From the NCBI RefSeq assembly GCF_000730605.1, contig NZ_BBIS01000022.1, forward strand, positions 1-64,000: a stretch of 64,000 nucleotides of DNA, written 5' to 3'. Position 1 is the first letter of the stretch, and each line of letters opens with the position of its first letter. Source of the stretch: Pseudomonas monteilii NBRC 103158 = DSM 14164 (GTDB lineage: Bacteria; Pseudomonadota; Gammaproteobacteria; Pseudomonadales; Pseudomonadaceae). The notes beneath the pieces were generated by a model. The model searched no databases. It was not told the DNA's origin and worked only from the letters and a program-made list of their open reading frames with translations. Shown here in pieces: positions 16,820-25,569 of the stretch. Made by a program: the position numbers and the translations under genes.

Positions 16820-18226
16820 TCAGCCGTTACGCACAGCCGAGCGTGGATGACGTCTGCTGCGCACACCCTGATAAGTCACTGCCAGCAGCACGAACCAGAT
16901 CGGCGTCACCACCAACGCTGAACGCGTATCTGCTTCCAGGCTCAGCAACACCAGGATGAAAGCGAAGAACACCAAACACACGTAGCACATGAAGCGCCCG
17001 CCCGGCATCTTGTACTTCGACGCCTGGTGCAGCGCTGCACGATGCTTGCGGTACTTCAGGTACGACAGCAGGATCAGCGTCCACACGAACATGAACAGCA
17101 CCGCCGAAACGGTGGTCACCAGGGTGAACGCTTCGACCACGTTCGGCACCAGGTAAATCAGCACGGCCCCCAGCAGCAGGCAGGTGCAGGAGAAGTACAG
17201 GCCGTTGGCCGGCACCGAGCGGCTCGACAGTTTTTCGAACGCCTTGGGTGCGTCACCTTCCTGGCTCAGGCCATAGAGCATGCGGCTGGTGGAGAACACG
17301 CCACTGTTGGCCGAAGAGGCCGCCGAGGTCAGTACCACGAAGTTGATGATGCTGGCTGCCGCCGGCAGCCCGGCCAGTACGAACAGTTCCACGAACGGGC
17401 TTTTGCCCGGCACCACGTCGCGCCACGGGGTCACGGCCATGATCGCAATCAGCGCCAGCACATAGAAAACGATGATCCGTACCGGGATCGAGTTGATAGC
17501 CCGTGGCAGGGTGCGCTCCGGGTTCTTTGCTTCGGCTGCGGTGGTGCCCACCAGTTCGATACCGACGAACGCGAACACGGCAATCTGGAAGCCGGCGAAG
17601 AAGCCCATCAGGCCATTGGGGAACATGCCGCCGTCATTCCACAGGTTGGCCAGTTGCGCCGTGCGCCCGCTGGGCGAAGTGAAGCCGGTGATGACCATGT
17701 ACAGCCCGGTGGCGACCAGGCCGAGAATGGCGACGATCTTGATCAGGGCAAACCAGAATTCCATCTCGCCGAACATCTTCACGGTGACCAGGTTCAGCGA
17801 CAGCAGCAGCCCTACACAGGTCAGCGCGGGTATCCACTGTGGAAGGTCCGGGAACCAGAACTGCGTATAGGCCGCGATGGCCACCACGTCGGCAATACCA
17901 GTGACCACCCAGCAGAACCAGTAGGTCCAGCCGGTGAAGTAACCTGCCCAGGGGCCGAGCAGGTCGGCCGAGAAGTCGATGAACGACTTGTAGTTGAGGT
18001 TCGACAGCAGCAGTTCCCCCATGGCGCGCATGACGAAGAACAGCATGAAGCCGATGATCATGTAGACGAAGATGATCGATGGCCCGGCCAGGCTGATGGT
18101 TTTGCCCGAGCCCATGAACAGGCCGGTTCCGATGGCGCCACCGATGGCGATCAGCTGGATGTGGCGGTTGGTCAGGTTGCGTTGCAGGTGTTGCTCTTCG
18201 GGTGCTGTGGATGAGGTTTGCGTCAT
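16820..18226 (-). CDS. cycA: Amino-acid permease of the CycA (D-serine/D-alanine/glycine) type
   Basis: The 468-residue APC-superfamily transporter has twelve predicted helices, the helix-1 signature I-G-G-A-I-G-T-G-L-F-M-G-S-G and a helix-6 region F-A-F-V-G-I-E-L-V-G-T-T-A-A-E. It is closest in pattern to CycA/AnsP/GabP transporters; CycA is the best guess for Ala/Gly/D-Ser uptake. ATG 18226 is favoured because AAGGGA is nine bases upstream; an ATG three codons earlier is too close to that site. The gene is monocistronic. Confidence 0.8.
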   Translation of the reverse strand: MTQTSSTAPEEQHLQRNLTNRHIQLIAIGGAIGTGLFMGSGKTISLAGPSIIFVYMIIGFMLFFVMRAMGELLLSNLNYKSFIDFSADLLGPWAGYFTGWTYWFCWVVTGIADVVAIAAYTQFWFPDLPQWIPALTCVGLLLSLNLVTVKMFGEMEFWFALIKIVAILGLVATGLYMVITGFTSPSGRTAQLANLWNDGGMFPNGLMGFFAGFQIAVFAFVGIELVGTTAAEAKNPERTLPRAINSIPVRIIVFYVLALIAIMAVTPWRDVVPGKSPFVELFVLAGLPAAASIINFVVLTSAASSANSGVFSTSRMLYGLSQEGDAPKAFEKLSSRSVPANGLYFSCTCLLLGAVLIYLVPNVVEAFTLVTTVSAVLFMFVWTLILLSYLKYRKHRAALHQASKYKMPGGRFMCYVCLVFFAFILVLLSLEADTRSALVVTPIWFVLLAVTYQGVRSRRHPRSAVRNG

Positions 18227-18341
18227 AGGCTGCATTCCCTTGTAAGGTCGGTCTTCTTGTCTGAGGTAGCCGGCTAGGCTAACACGCGCGTTCCAGTTCG
18301 GGGCGCGACAGATCGACTCTACATTTGGGTAGCAGTGTTCT

Positions 18342-18379
18342 GCCTGTGCCGGCCTCTTCGCGGGTAAACCGGCGCAGGC
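18342..18379. repeat. REP-type palindrome downstream of the PepSY gene
   Basis: GCCTGTGCCGG and CCGGCGCAGGC flank GGCCTCTTCGCGGG plus TAAA. The inner core is shared with the palindrome at 10501 and with the P. putida REP as I remember it. It lies seven bases beyond the PepSY gene stop on its strand and probably helps terminate it. Confidence 0.7.
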
Positions 18380-18385
18380 TAAAAC

Positions 18386-19753
18386 TCAGGCGCTGGCCAG
18401 CACCCGACGACGGCGTACCACCAGGCTATCCACCACCCACATCATCACCATCGACACCCCCACCAGCGGGAAAATCACCCCCAGCACCAGCATCACCCCC
18501 ACCGCCGTCTTCCAGCGCGGCAGGTCATGGCGCAGCGGCGGTACGCCCAGCCCACCCGTTGGACGGCGCTTCCACCACATCACCAGCCCGCTCACCGAGC
18601 CCAGCAGGATCATCAGGCACACCAGCAGGATGATGATCTGGTTGAGGGCGCCGAACATCTTGCCTTCGTGCAGCATTACCCCCAGCTCGGTGGCGCGGGC
18701 GACCGGGCTGTAGTCCTGCCAGCGCACATCGGCCAGGACCTTGCCGGTGTATTGGTCGACATGCAGGGTGGCGTCGTTGCGCGGGTCGTCGGCAAACACG
18801 GCAATGGTGAACACGCCGTCTGCCGTAGTCGGCAGGGTGATGCTGTAACCCGGCTCGACCTGGCGGGCAGTGGCGATGTCTTCGACCTGCTGCACGCTCA
18901 CCTGGGGTGCTGCGGGCATGTCCGACATCATGTGGTGCCCGGTGTGTTCGGCGTGCGCGCCGGACTGCGGCATCGGCGTGTTCTCCATCGCCCAGGGCAC
19001 GGTCTGGCGGTGCGCACTGTTCAATTCACCCGCCTGCTGGTCCGACTTGGGCACGTCGTTCCACATGGCCGCCGGGAAGCGGTTCCACACATCGGCGTAC
19101 TGCTTGCCCCACAAGCCGGTCCAGGTCATGCCGCTGACCAGCATCAGCAACAGCAAGGCCGAGCCCCAGAAGCCGGTTACCGCATGCAGGTCGCGCCACA
19201 ACAGCCTGCCGCGTGACGACAGCCGTGGCCATAGCACGCCGGCACCGTTGCGTCCGCGCGGCCACCACAAATACAGGCCCGACACCACCAGCACGATGCC
19301 CCAGCCGGCCGCCAGCTCCACCAGGCGGTCACCAACCGTGCCGACCATCAGTTCGCCATGCAGGGCGCGGGCGATGGCTTGCAGGTTTTGCTTGCCGTCC
19401 TGCTCGCCGAGGACCTTGCCGCTGTACGGGTCGACAAACACATTCAGTTCACGCCCGCCGTCATGCACCACGAACTGCGCACTGCGCTCCGCGTTCAGCG
19501 GCGGCAGGTACTGGCCGACGTGAGCCTTTGGGTAGGCCTGGCGCACTTCGGCCAGCATTGCATCGGCGCCCTGTCGGTGGTGGCCGGCTTCGACCACCAT
19601 CAGGTCGCGGTACAGCAGCGGGTCGAGCTGCGGCTTGAACAGGTAGATGATCCCGGTGATCGCCAGCAGGATCATGAACGGGGCCACGAACAGCCCCGCA
19701 TAGAAATGCCAACGCCAGGCCAGGTTATAGAAATTGATGCGTGTTCCTCTCAT
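18386..19753 (-). CDS. PepSY-associated transmembrane protein of the copper cluster
   Basis: The 455-residue protein has an N-terminal helix after MRGTRINFYNLAWRWHFYAG, a periplasmic PepSY-type region (D-P-Y-S-G-K-V-L-G), further helices with W-R-D-L-H-A-V-T-G-F-W, a Met/His-rich loop (H-A-E-H-T-G-H-H-M-M-S-D-M) and a second PepSY-like D-Q-Y-T-G-K-V-L. Such proteins accompany TonB receptors and many are metal-ion reductases. ATG 19753 follows a perfect AGGAGG. It is the last gene of a run starting with the DUF2946 and PCuAC genes, separated from oprC by 58 bases. Confidence 0.82.
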   Translation of the reverse strand: MRGTRINFYNLAWRWHFYAGLFVAPFMILLAITGIIYLFKPQLDPLLYRDLMVVEAGHHRQGADAMLAEVRQAYPKAHVGQYLPPLNAERSAQFVVHDGGRELNVFVDPYSGKVLGEQDGKQNLQAIARALHGELMVGTVGDRLVELAAGWGIVLVVSGLYLWWPRGRNGAGVLWPRLSSRGRLLWRDLHAVTGFWGSALLLLMLVSGMTWTGLWGKQYADVWNRFPAAMWNDVPKSDQQAGELNSAHRQTVPWAMENTPMPQSGAHAEHTGHHMMSDMPAAPQVSVQQVEDIATARQVEPGYSITLPTTADGVFTIAVFADDPRNDATLHVDQYTGKVLADVRWQDYSPVARATELGVMLHEGKMFGALNQIIILLVCLMILLGSVSGLVMWWKRRPTGGLGVPPLRHDLPRWKTAVGVMLVLGVIFPLVGVSMVMMWVVDSLVVRRRRVLASA

Positions 19754-19811
19754 GGGAACCTCCTGTGTGACCAGCTGATGGGCGCAACCGAAGTTGCGCC
19801 CGTTGTTGTTG

Positions 19812-21878
19812 TCAGAAGCTGAAATCGACCTTGGTCCAGAAGGTCCTGCCTGGCTCATTGACCGGCTGTGGATCTGTAGCCGGGTAGCCGAACCCGGCGT
19901 TCCCGGCCAGGTTCAAGTGCTCGGCGTAGGTTTTGTCGAACAGGTTGTCGACCCCCGCGCTGAGCTTGAGGTTGTTGTTCACCTTGTAGGCGCCATTGAG
20001 CGAGAACACGCCGAAGCCGGCGCTCTTGTCGTAGTCCTTGCCGACCACGTTGCCCTGGTTCTCGGCAATGCGGTTTTGCGCCGCCACCAACCGCCACAGT
20101 GCGCCGACGCTCCACACATCACGGCTGTAGGTCAGGCCCAGGCGGCTCTCCAGGGGTGGCATTTGCGGTAGCGCTTTGCCATCACTGCTGTTCTTGCCCC
20201 AAGCGTAGGCCAGCGTGCCGTCGGCCTTCCAGTTTTCGGTCAGCTGGTAGGCCGCGCCCAGTTCGCCGCCCATGATGCGGGCGTCGATGTTCTGTGCCTG
20301 GGAGGTGCTCATGCCCATCATGCCGGTGCGGTAGTCGAACAGGATGTAGTCGCGGATCTGCCCGACATAGCCCGAAGCCCAGGCTTCCAGGCGCTCGGTG
20401 CGGTACTGGATGCCGAAGTCGAGCTGGGTGGTTTTCTCCGGCTTGATACCGTCAAAGGCGTTGGCCGCCCCCGGTGGTGCCAGCTTGGGCGAGAACAGCT
20501 CCCAATAGTCGGGGAAGCGCTGGGCATGGCCGAGGCCGATGTAGGTGGTGGCCGGGATGGCTGCCAGGTCGTGCTCATAACGGACGAAGCCGCTGGGCAA
20601 GGTGTCGGCGCGAGTATCGCCTTCGGTGGCGCTGCCTTTGCGCAAGTCACGGGCCGAGGCGCGGTCCAGGCGGGCACCGGTAATCAGCCGGTCCTCACCG
20701 CTGACGTACCAGGTCAGTTCGCTGAAAGCGCCGTAGTTGTGGAAGTCGGCGTCCTTGGTCCAGGCCTGGCCCTTGTGCGCGTCCACGCCCATGCCACCGC
20801 GCTTGCGGTGTTCGTTGGTCTGCGCGTCGATGCCGCCGATCAGTTGCACGTCGGCCCAGCGCCAGGTGGCCTTGATGCGTGCGCCCATGGTGCGGCGGTC
20901 GACGTTGCTGACCATCGGCATGCCCATCATGCCGCTGCCCGATGGGGTGCGCAGGCTGTAGTTGTCCATCACATGGTCGGCGTAGTTGTAGTAGACCTGT
21001 GCCTCGACCTTGTCGAGCACCTCGCCTAGGTTGGACTTTTCAAAGCGCAGGCCCAGGCTTTCGCGCTTGAACTGCGAGCCGTCCATACCACGCCCGGCAT
21101 AGCGGGCCTCGCCATCGCCCTTGCCGGCAGTCAGCTCCAGCAGGGTGTCCTGGTCGGGCGTCCAGCCGAGGGCGACATCGCCGTTCCATTTTTCCCAGCG
21201 CGACGGCACGGTGTCGTTGTTGCCGTCGTGGTAGTCGTCCGAGCGAGACTGGTTACCGACGAAGCGGGCATAGGCCTGGCTGTTGCCGGCGGCGGCATCC
21301 AGCACCTTGTCGAAGCGGCCGTTGGAGCCGGCCAGCAGGCTGGCGTTCACCCGGCTGCCGAGGGTGCCGAATTTCTCTGGTTCGCGTTCGAAAAGGATGG
21401 TGCCTGCCGAGCCGCCCGGGCCCCAGATCACGCTTTGCGGGCCTTTGATCACGGTGAGGCGGTCGTAGGTTTCCGGCGAGATGTAAGACGTGGGCGCGTC
21501 CATGCGGTTGGGGCAGGCGCCCAGCATCAGGCCACCGTTGGTGAGGATGTTCAGGCGCGAGCCGAACATGCCGCGCAGTACCGGGTCGCCGTTGGTGCCA
21601 CCGGCACGTATTGCCGAGAAGCCGGGGATGGTCTTCAGGTAGTCGGCGCCGTCGCTGGCCGGTACGGGCTGGCGCGGGTCTTTCGGGTTGGTGACCACGG
21701 TCAGCGGCGAACTCGGGGCCACGGCGGTGATCACCGTCGGGCTCAGCTCGGGTGCTTCGTGCACATGGCCCTCATGGCCAGGGTCGGCGGCCAGGGCCAC
21801 GGGCGCGAGCAGCGAGCCGCACAGGGCGGCGATGGTCCCACGCAGGGACAAGGCAAAAACAGGGGTGCAGCCGGACAT
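19812..21878 (-). CDS. oprC: TonB-dependent copper receptor OprC
   Basis: The 688-residue protein has a signal peptide, a short His-rich N-terminal segment (H-E-G-H-V-H-E), a plug domain and a 22-strand-type barrel ending in Phe. In the plug, C122-P-N-R-M126 matches the C-x-x-x-M copper site known from P. aeruginosa OprC, and G-M-M-G-M-P-M-V may supply further Met ligands. It imports copper across the outer membrane using TonB. The neighbours (PCuAC chaperone, DUF2946, PepSY) support a copper role. Met-rich stretches recur in external loops. Confidence 0.9.
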   Translation of the reverse strand: MSGCTPVFALSLRGTIAALCGSLLAPVALAADPGHEGHVHEAPELSPTVITAVAPSSPLTVVTNPKDPRQPVPASDGADYLKTIPGFSAIRAGGTNGDPVLRGMFGSRLNILTNGGLMLGACPNRMDAPTSYISPETYDRLTVIKGPQSVIWGPGGSAGTILFEREPEKFGTLGSRVNASLLAGSNGRFDKVLDAAAGNSQAYARFVGNQSRSDDYHDGNNDTVPSRWEKWNGDVALGWTPDQDTLLELTAGKGDGEARYAGRGMDGSQFKRESLGLRFEKSNLGEVLDKVEAQVYYNYADHVMDNYSLRTPSGSGMMGMPMVSNVDRRTMGARIKATWRWADVQLIGGIDAQTNEHRKRGGMGVDAHKGQAWTKDADFHNYGAFSELTWYVSGEDRLITGARLDRASARDLRKGSATEGDTRADTLPSGFVRYEHDLAAIPATTYIGLGHAQRFPDYWELFSPKLAPPGAANAFDGIKPEKTTQLDFGIQYRTERLEAWASGYVGQIRDYILFDYRTGMMGMSTSQAQNIDARIMGGELGAAYQLTENWKADGTLAYAWGKNSSDGKALPQMPPLESRLGLTYSRDVWSVGALWRLVAAQNRIAENQGNVVGKDYDKSAGFGVFSLNGAYKVNNNLKLSAGVDNLFDKTYAEHLNLAGNAGFGYPATDPQPVNEPGRTFWTKVDFSF

Positions 21879-21944
21879 AATGATTCCAGTCGATCAGTCA
21901 TGAGTTAGCGCGAAGCCTCCTGGCTTCGTGCGCAAAATGTGGGT

Positions 21945-22376
21945 TCAGACGCTGATCGCGGAAGGTGGGGCGCGGCTGCGCGCACCGGGGAATACAGCCT
22001 GCCGGGCATGGCCCTGGTGCGTTGGCGCAAGCAGGTGGGGGGTGGGGACGACACTGCCGGCACTGAGCGGGCTGAGGGCCTGGGGCAGGGCCGGGCAGTT
22101 GAACAACAGGCTGCAGTAACCGCACTTTTCCCACATCACATGCAGCTGGCCATCGTTGCCGTGGCCTTGATGGGTGTCGCCGCCATGCTGATGGGCAGCC
22201 GTCATCGGCATGTCCATCGGCATGCTCATGCCGGCATGGTGGTCCATTGGCATCGACTGGGAAATCAGCGGGCCGATGAAGATCATCCACATGGCGAACA
22301 GGCTCAGCCATCCACCACCGGCGCGCCTGCGGTCAGGGCGGGTGGTACGGCTGATGCTGTTGCGCGGCAGGCTCAT
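21945..22376 (-). CDS. DUF2946 protein, His/Met-rich, copper-associated
   Basis: The 143-residue protein has one N-terminal helix and then a region dense in potential copper ligands: M-P-M-D-H-H-A-G-M-S-M-P-M-D-M-P-M and H-Q-H-G-G-D-T-H-Q-G-H-G-N-D-G-Q-L-H, followed by E-K-C-G-Y-C-S-L-L, the Cys pair typical of DUF2946. Function is unknown, but family members usually sit beside OprC and copper chaperones. The alternative frame in the same place lacks these family features. Confidence 0.78.
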   Translation of the reverse strand: MSLPRNSISRTTRPDRRRAGGGWLSLFAMWMIFIGPLISQSMPMDHHAGMSMPMDMPMTAAHQHGGDTHQGHGNDGQLHVMWEKCGYCSLLFNCPALPQALSPLSAGSVVPTPHLLAPTHQGHARQAVFPGARSRAPPSAISV

Positions 22377-22398
22377 GGCGAGTGCCTGTCAGCAGGTG

Positions 22399-22884
22399 TC
22401 AGTGCGCGTGTTCGTGGGCTTGCGGCTGGTCCGCTGGCGCCTGCTTCTGCACGGCCACCTCAACAGTGATGTTGCCGGCCTTTTCGAAGTGCAGGGTCAA
22501 CGGGAAGCGCTTGCCGTCGGTAAGCAGGCTGCGGTCCTTGGGCTGCATCAGCATCACGTGGTAGGCGCTGGGGGCGAAGGTCAGGTCCTTGCCGGCAGGT
22601 ACCACCACGCTGGGCACCTGCTGCATCTTCATGGCGCCGCTGGCGCTCATGGCATGCTCGTGCAGTTGCGCGTCATCGCTGATGGGGCTGTTGACGCTGA
22701 GCAGGCGGTCATCGGTCTTGCCATTGTTGTGCACCACGAAATACGCCGCGACGTTCGGCGCGTTGGGTGGTAACTGCAGTGACCAGGGGTGGGCGATGTG
22801 CAGGTCGCCCACGCTGTATTCGTGGGCATTGGCAAAGGCGCCAGGCAGCAGCAGGGCGGCCATGACGAGGGCGTGCTTGAGCAT
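22399..22884 (-). CDS. Periplasmic copper chaperone PCu(A)C
   Basis: After a signal peptide (MLKHALVMAALLLPGAFANA) the 161-residue product has the copper motif H75-E-H-x-M ... M85-x-M87, and exactly 21 residues later H109-V-M111, the HX10MX21HXM-type site. The C terminus is an H-rich tail (H-E-H-A-H). PCu(A)C proteins deliver Cu(I) to the CuA site of cytochrome oxidase or serve as copper stores. It lies 22 bases from the DUF2946 gene on one strand. Confidence 0.9.
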   Translation of the reverse strand: MLKHALVMAALLLPGAFANAHEYSVGDLHIAHPWSLQLPPNAPNVAAYFVVHNNGKTDDRLLSVNSPISDDAQLHEHAMSASGAMKMQQVPSVVVPAGKDLTFAPSAYHVMLMQPKDRSLLTDGKRFPLTLHFEKAGNITVEVAVQKQAPADQPQAHEHAH

Positions 22885-22930
22885 GGTGAATCTCCGTTCT
22901 GTTCAGGTTCAGGCAGACAACGTGATGAAC

Positions 22931-23320
22931 TCAGGCCAGCGGAGAGGCACGGGGGTTGAGCGCAGGCCAAAGTTGGCGCGGCGAGGGTTGGTAGTCAGCC
23001 GGTGGCGACAATAGCCCGGCGAGCAGTGTCGGCGGGTTGTGCAACTGTGGCGGGTAGCCGGGCAGGGCCAGCAGCGGTGCGGCGCCCGAGCAGCACCAGC
23101 AGTTCATCATGCTGGCGCTGTCGTCGTTTTGCGTGCCGAGGTCGATCTTGGCCAGGGCCTGGACGTCGACTTTGGCCTTGTTGGCCATGCTGGAACAGAA
23201 AGCCCCCCACAGCAACTGCTCGGCCGGGCCCTTGGGCGCAGCAGAAGACAGCGGCATGGCCAGCAGGTTGAACAGCACTGCAAGGCAGGCTATCCATGCA
23301 ATGTGCCGACGTGGGGGCAT
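22931..23320 (-). CDS. DUF2946 family protein, first gene of the copper cluster
   Basis: The 129-residue product starts with a signal/anchor segment (H-I-A-W-I-A-C-L-A-V-L-F-N-L-L-A-M-P) and contains M-M-N-C-W-C-C-S-G, a Cys cluster typical of DUF2946, but lacks the His/Met region of its paralogue. It shares strand and spacing with the PCuAC gene (46 bp) and probably opens the operon. TATACT at about 23361-23366 on the minus strand is a possible -10, without a convincing -35. Confidence 0.75.
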   Translation of the reverse strand: MPPRRHIAWIACLAVLFNLLAMPLSSAAPKGPAEQLLWGAFCSSMANKAKVDVQALAKIDLGTQNDDSASMMNCWCCSGAAPLLALPGYPPQLHNPPTLLAGLLSPPADYQPSPRQLWPALNPRASPLA

Positions 23321-23416
23321 GGAGAGATCCGGTCAGGAATCGTGGTGGGTATTGTAAGGCGGAGTATAGGTAAAAATGGCGGGGTGCGGTGAAGTGACGC
23401 AGGTTGCCGGTTAATG

Positions 23417-23433
23417 GGGGCGCAAAGCGCCCC
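23417..23433 (-). terminator. GGGGCGC-AAA-GCGCCCC hairpin after the SPFH gene
   Basis: A perfect 7-bp stem eight bases past the SPFH gene stop, similar in design (AAA loop, GGGGC stem) to the hairpin family at 7767. Probable terminator of the NfeD-SPFH operon. Confidence 0.55.
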
Positions 23434-23441
23434 TGACAATC

Positions 23442-24296
23442 TCAAGCCTTGTTACGGCCCATCAACCCGCGCACGGTCTCCTGCAGGTCAGCCGGCAGCA
23501 CCACCACCTTGGCATTGCTGCTGCCCGCCAGGTTCTCCATGGCCCCGACATAGCGCTCGCCCAGCAGGTACATGGCCGGTACGGTCTCGTTGCCCACCGC
23601 TTCCTTGACCAACGAAATCGCCCGCGCTGAAGCTTCGGCCAGGCTGATCTGCGCTTCGGCATCCAGCCTGGCCGCTTGCAGGCGTGCTTCCGCTTCAAGG
23701 ATCGCCGCCTGCTTGGCCCCTTCGGCACGGGTTACATCGGCCTTGCGCTCACGCTCGGCTGCCGCCTGACGCTCCATGGCGAGCTGCATGTTCTCGGAGG
23801 GCTTGATGTCCTGGATTTCCACCGAGCGCACGGTCACGCCCCAGTCTTCGGTTTGCTCCGACATCGCATCGCGCAAACGTGCCTTGATCTGCTCGCGGCT
23901 GGACAAGGCTTCGTCCAGGTCCATGGCACCGACGATGGCACGCAGCGAGGTCATGGTCAGGCTGGTGACGGCGAACGAGAAGTTCTGCACGCCGTAGGAG
24001 GCCTTCTGCGGGTCGACCACCTTGGCGAAGCACAGCGCGTTGGCCACGATGACTGCGTTGTCCTTGGTGATGATTTCCTGTTGCTGCACATCGAGGATGA
24101 TGTCTTTGGTCGGCAGGCGGTAGGCGACCACATCCATGTACGGGATGAGGATGTTCAGGCCGGGCTTGAGCGTGCTGTGGTAGCGGCCCAGGCGCTCGAC
24201 GATCCATTCCTCGCCCTGGGGCACGATACGCACCCCCTTGAACACGGTGATCAGGACGAACAGGGCGATGGCCGCGACGACGATAAGGCTGGTCAT
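23442..24296 (-). CDS. SPFH/band-7 (stomatin-like) membrane protein, QmcA-type
   Basis: The 284-residue protein has a single N-terminal membrane helix (residues 2-18), then a band-7 domain opening V-P-Q-G-E-E-W-I-V-E-R-L-G-R-Y and a long Ala/Glu-rich coiled coil (about 165-235, with E-A-E-A-R-L-Q-A-A-R-L-D-A-E-A). These proteins oligomerise in detergent-resistant membrane zones and regulate membrane proteases. It follows the NfeD gene after 26 bases, the usual partnership. Confidence 0.9.
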   Translation of the reverse strand: MTSLIVVAAIALFVLITVFKGVRIVPQGEEWIVERLGRYHSTLKPGLNILIPYMDVVAYRLPTKDIILDVQQQEIITKDNAVIVANALCFAKVVDPQKASYGVQNFSFAVTSLTMTSLRAIVGAMDLDEALSSREQIKARLRDAMSEQTEDWGVTVRSVEIQDIKPSENMQLAMERQAAAERERKADVTRAEGAKQAAILEAEARLQAARLDAEAQISLAEASARAISLVKEAVGNETVPAMYLLGERYVGAMENLAGSSNAKVVVLPADLQETVRGLMGRNKA

Positions 24297-24322
24297 GATG
24301 CGAAATTCCTTTTAGTGCAGGT

Positions 24323-24760
24323 TCAGGCCCGGATGACGCGGGCGGTGTTCCCCTCGATGGCGGTAAGGCGCACCCGTTCGCCAGCAGGGATCTCGCTGTC
24401 GGCGATGCAGGTCCATTCTTCGTTACCCAGAATCGGCTTCTGGAAGCGCACGCGGCCTTTCTGGAACTCCGAAACGCCAGCGGTCAGCAAGCCCACTTCA
24501 CCGATCACGCTGTCGGCGGTCCAGCGCACATCCGGCGGCTTGCGCCGGAACAGCTTGAACCAACACGCGGTGGTGACCGACGACAGCAACACCCACAGCA
24601 ATACCTGCATGTCCAGTTGCAGACTGGGGGCGGCCAGCGAGGTGAGAGAGACCAGCACGGCACCGATGCCGAACCAGAGGATGAAGAACGTCGGCAGGAC
24701 CAGTTCGAGCAGGATCAGCGCGATGCCGAAGACCAGCCAGATCCACCATTGCATTTCCAT
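24323..24760 (-). CDS. NfeD-like membrane protein
   Basis: The 145-residue protein has N-terminal helices (W-W-I-W-L-V-F-G-I-A-L-I-L-L-E) and a C-terminal OB-fold domain (G-E-V-G-L-L, G-R-V-R-F, W-T-C-I-A-D, G-E-R-V-R-L-T-A-I-E-G), the short NfeD1b form without a ClpP-like protease. It works with the adjacent SPFH protein in membrane-domain organisation. It is the first gene of the two-gene operon. Confidence 0.88.
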   Translation of the reverse strand: MEMQWWIWLVFGIALILLELVLPTFFILWFGIGAVLVSLTSLAAPSLQLDMQVLLWVLLSSVTTACWFKLFRRKPPDVRWTADSVIGEVGLLTAGVSEFQKGRVRFQKPILGNEEWTCIADSEIPAGERVRLTAIEGNTARVIRA

Positions 24761-24849
24761 ATGGGTGAAACCTTCCGGGGTGGGGGAATTGAGTTTAAGG
24801 CAGTAGGGCGGTAACGGGCCACTTGGCAGGCTGGAAGAAAAATCTGAAA

Positions 24850-25569
24850 TCAGTGTAGGAGCGCTGTTGCCAGATCAGTCAGTGAGCCGAATTGTCGGTC
24901 AACTTCCGGCAGCACCGGGCGCTTCAGGATCAGTACCGGCACATCCAACTCCCGCGCCACTTCGAGCTTCGGTTCGGTCGCCACACTGCCGCTGTTCTTG
25001 CTGATCAGCACATCGATCCTGCGGCGCCGGAACAACGCCCGTTCATCCTCGATATGGAATGGCCCGCGGGCACCAATCACTTCGCAACGCTCGTTGCCAG
25101 GGCATGCCTCCAACGCCCGCAAGGTCCAGAACTGTTCCGGCGGTATTTCGTCCAGATGTTGCAGCGGCTCTCGCCCCAGCGTGAACAGCGGCCTGCGAAA
25201 CGGCTTGAGCGCCTCGATCAACGCCGCCCAGTCCTCGACCTCGCGCCAGTCGTCCCCCGCTTGCGCCTGCCAGGCCGGGCGTCGCAAGGCCCAGCACGGG
25301 ATGCCGGCAATACGCGCAGCACTGGCGGCGTTGCGGCTGATCTGCGCGGCGTAAGGGTGGGTGGCATCGATCAACAGCGTGATACCGGCCTCGCGCAGGT
25401 AGCTGGCCAGGCCTTCAGCGCCGCCAAAGCCACCGACCCGCACCTGGCATTGCAGGTCCTGCGGCACGCGGCCGATACCCGCCAGGCTGTAAACGTGCTG
25501 CGGGCCGAGGCGACGGGCGATGGCCAGGGCCTCGGTGACGCCGCCCAACAGCAGAATGCGCGCAGTCAT
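24850..25569 (-). CDS. cobK: Precorrin-6A reductase CobK
   Basis: The 239-residue enzyme shows the CobK/CbiJ pattern: N-terminal nucleotide fold [26 protein letters not shown] and L-I-S-K-N-S-G near residue 195. It reduces precorrin-6A with NADPH in corrin ring synthesis. The ATG overlaps the cbiD stop as ATGA. It ends the cobL-cbiD-cobK operon. Confidence 0.9.
   Translation of the reverse strand: MTARILLLGGVTEALAIARRLGPQHVYSLAGIGRVPQDLQCQVRVGGFGGAEGLASYLREAGITLLIDATHPYAAQISRNAASAARIAGIPCWALRRPAWQAQAGDDWREVEDWAALIEALKPFRRPLFTLGREPLQHLDEIPPEQFWTLRALEACPGNERCEVIGARGPFHIEDERALFRRRRIDVLISKNSGSVATEPKLEVARELDVPVLILKRPVLPEVDRQFGSLTDLATALLH

Noticed and set aside
17027..18214. 395-codon open frame antisense to the CycA-type permease
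   Set aside because: Composition (Gln/His/Arg-rich, no hydrophobic core) is typical of a shadow frame; the permease strand has clear helices.
21898..22311. Alternative 137-codon frame overlapping the His/Met-rich DUF2946 gene
   Set aside because: It lacks a signal peptide and the Cys pair, while the frame at 21945-22376 has family features.
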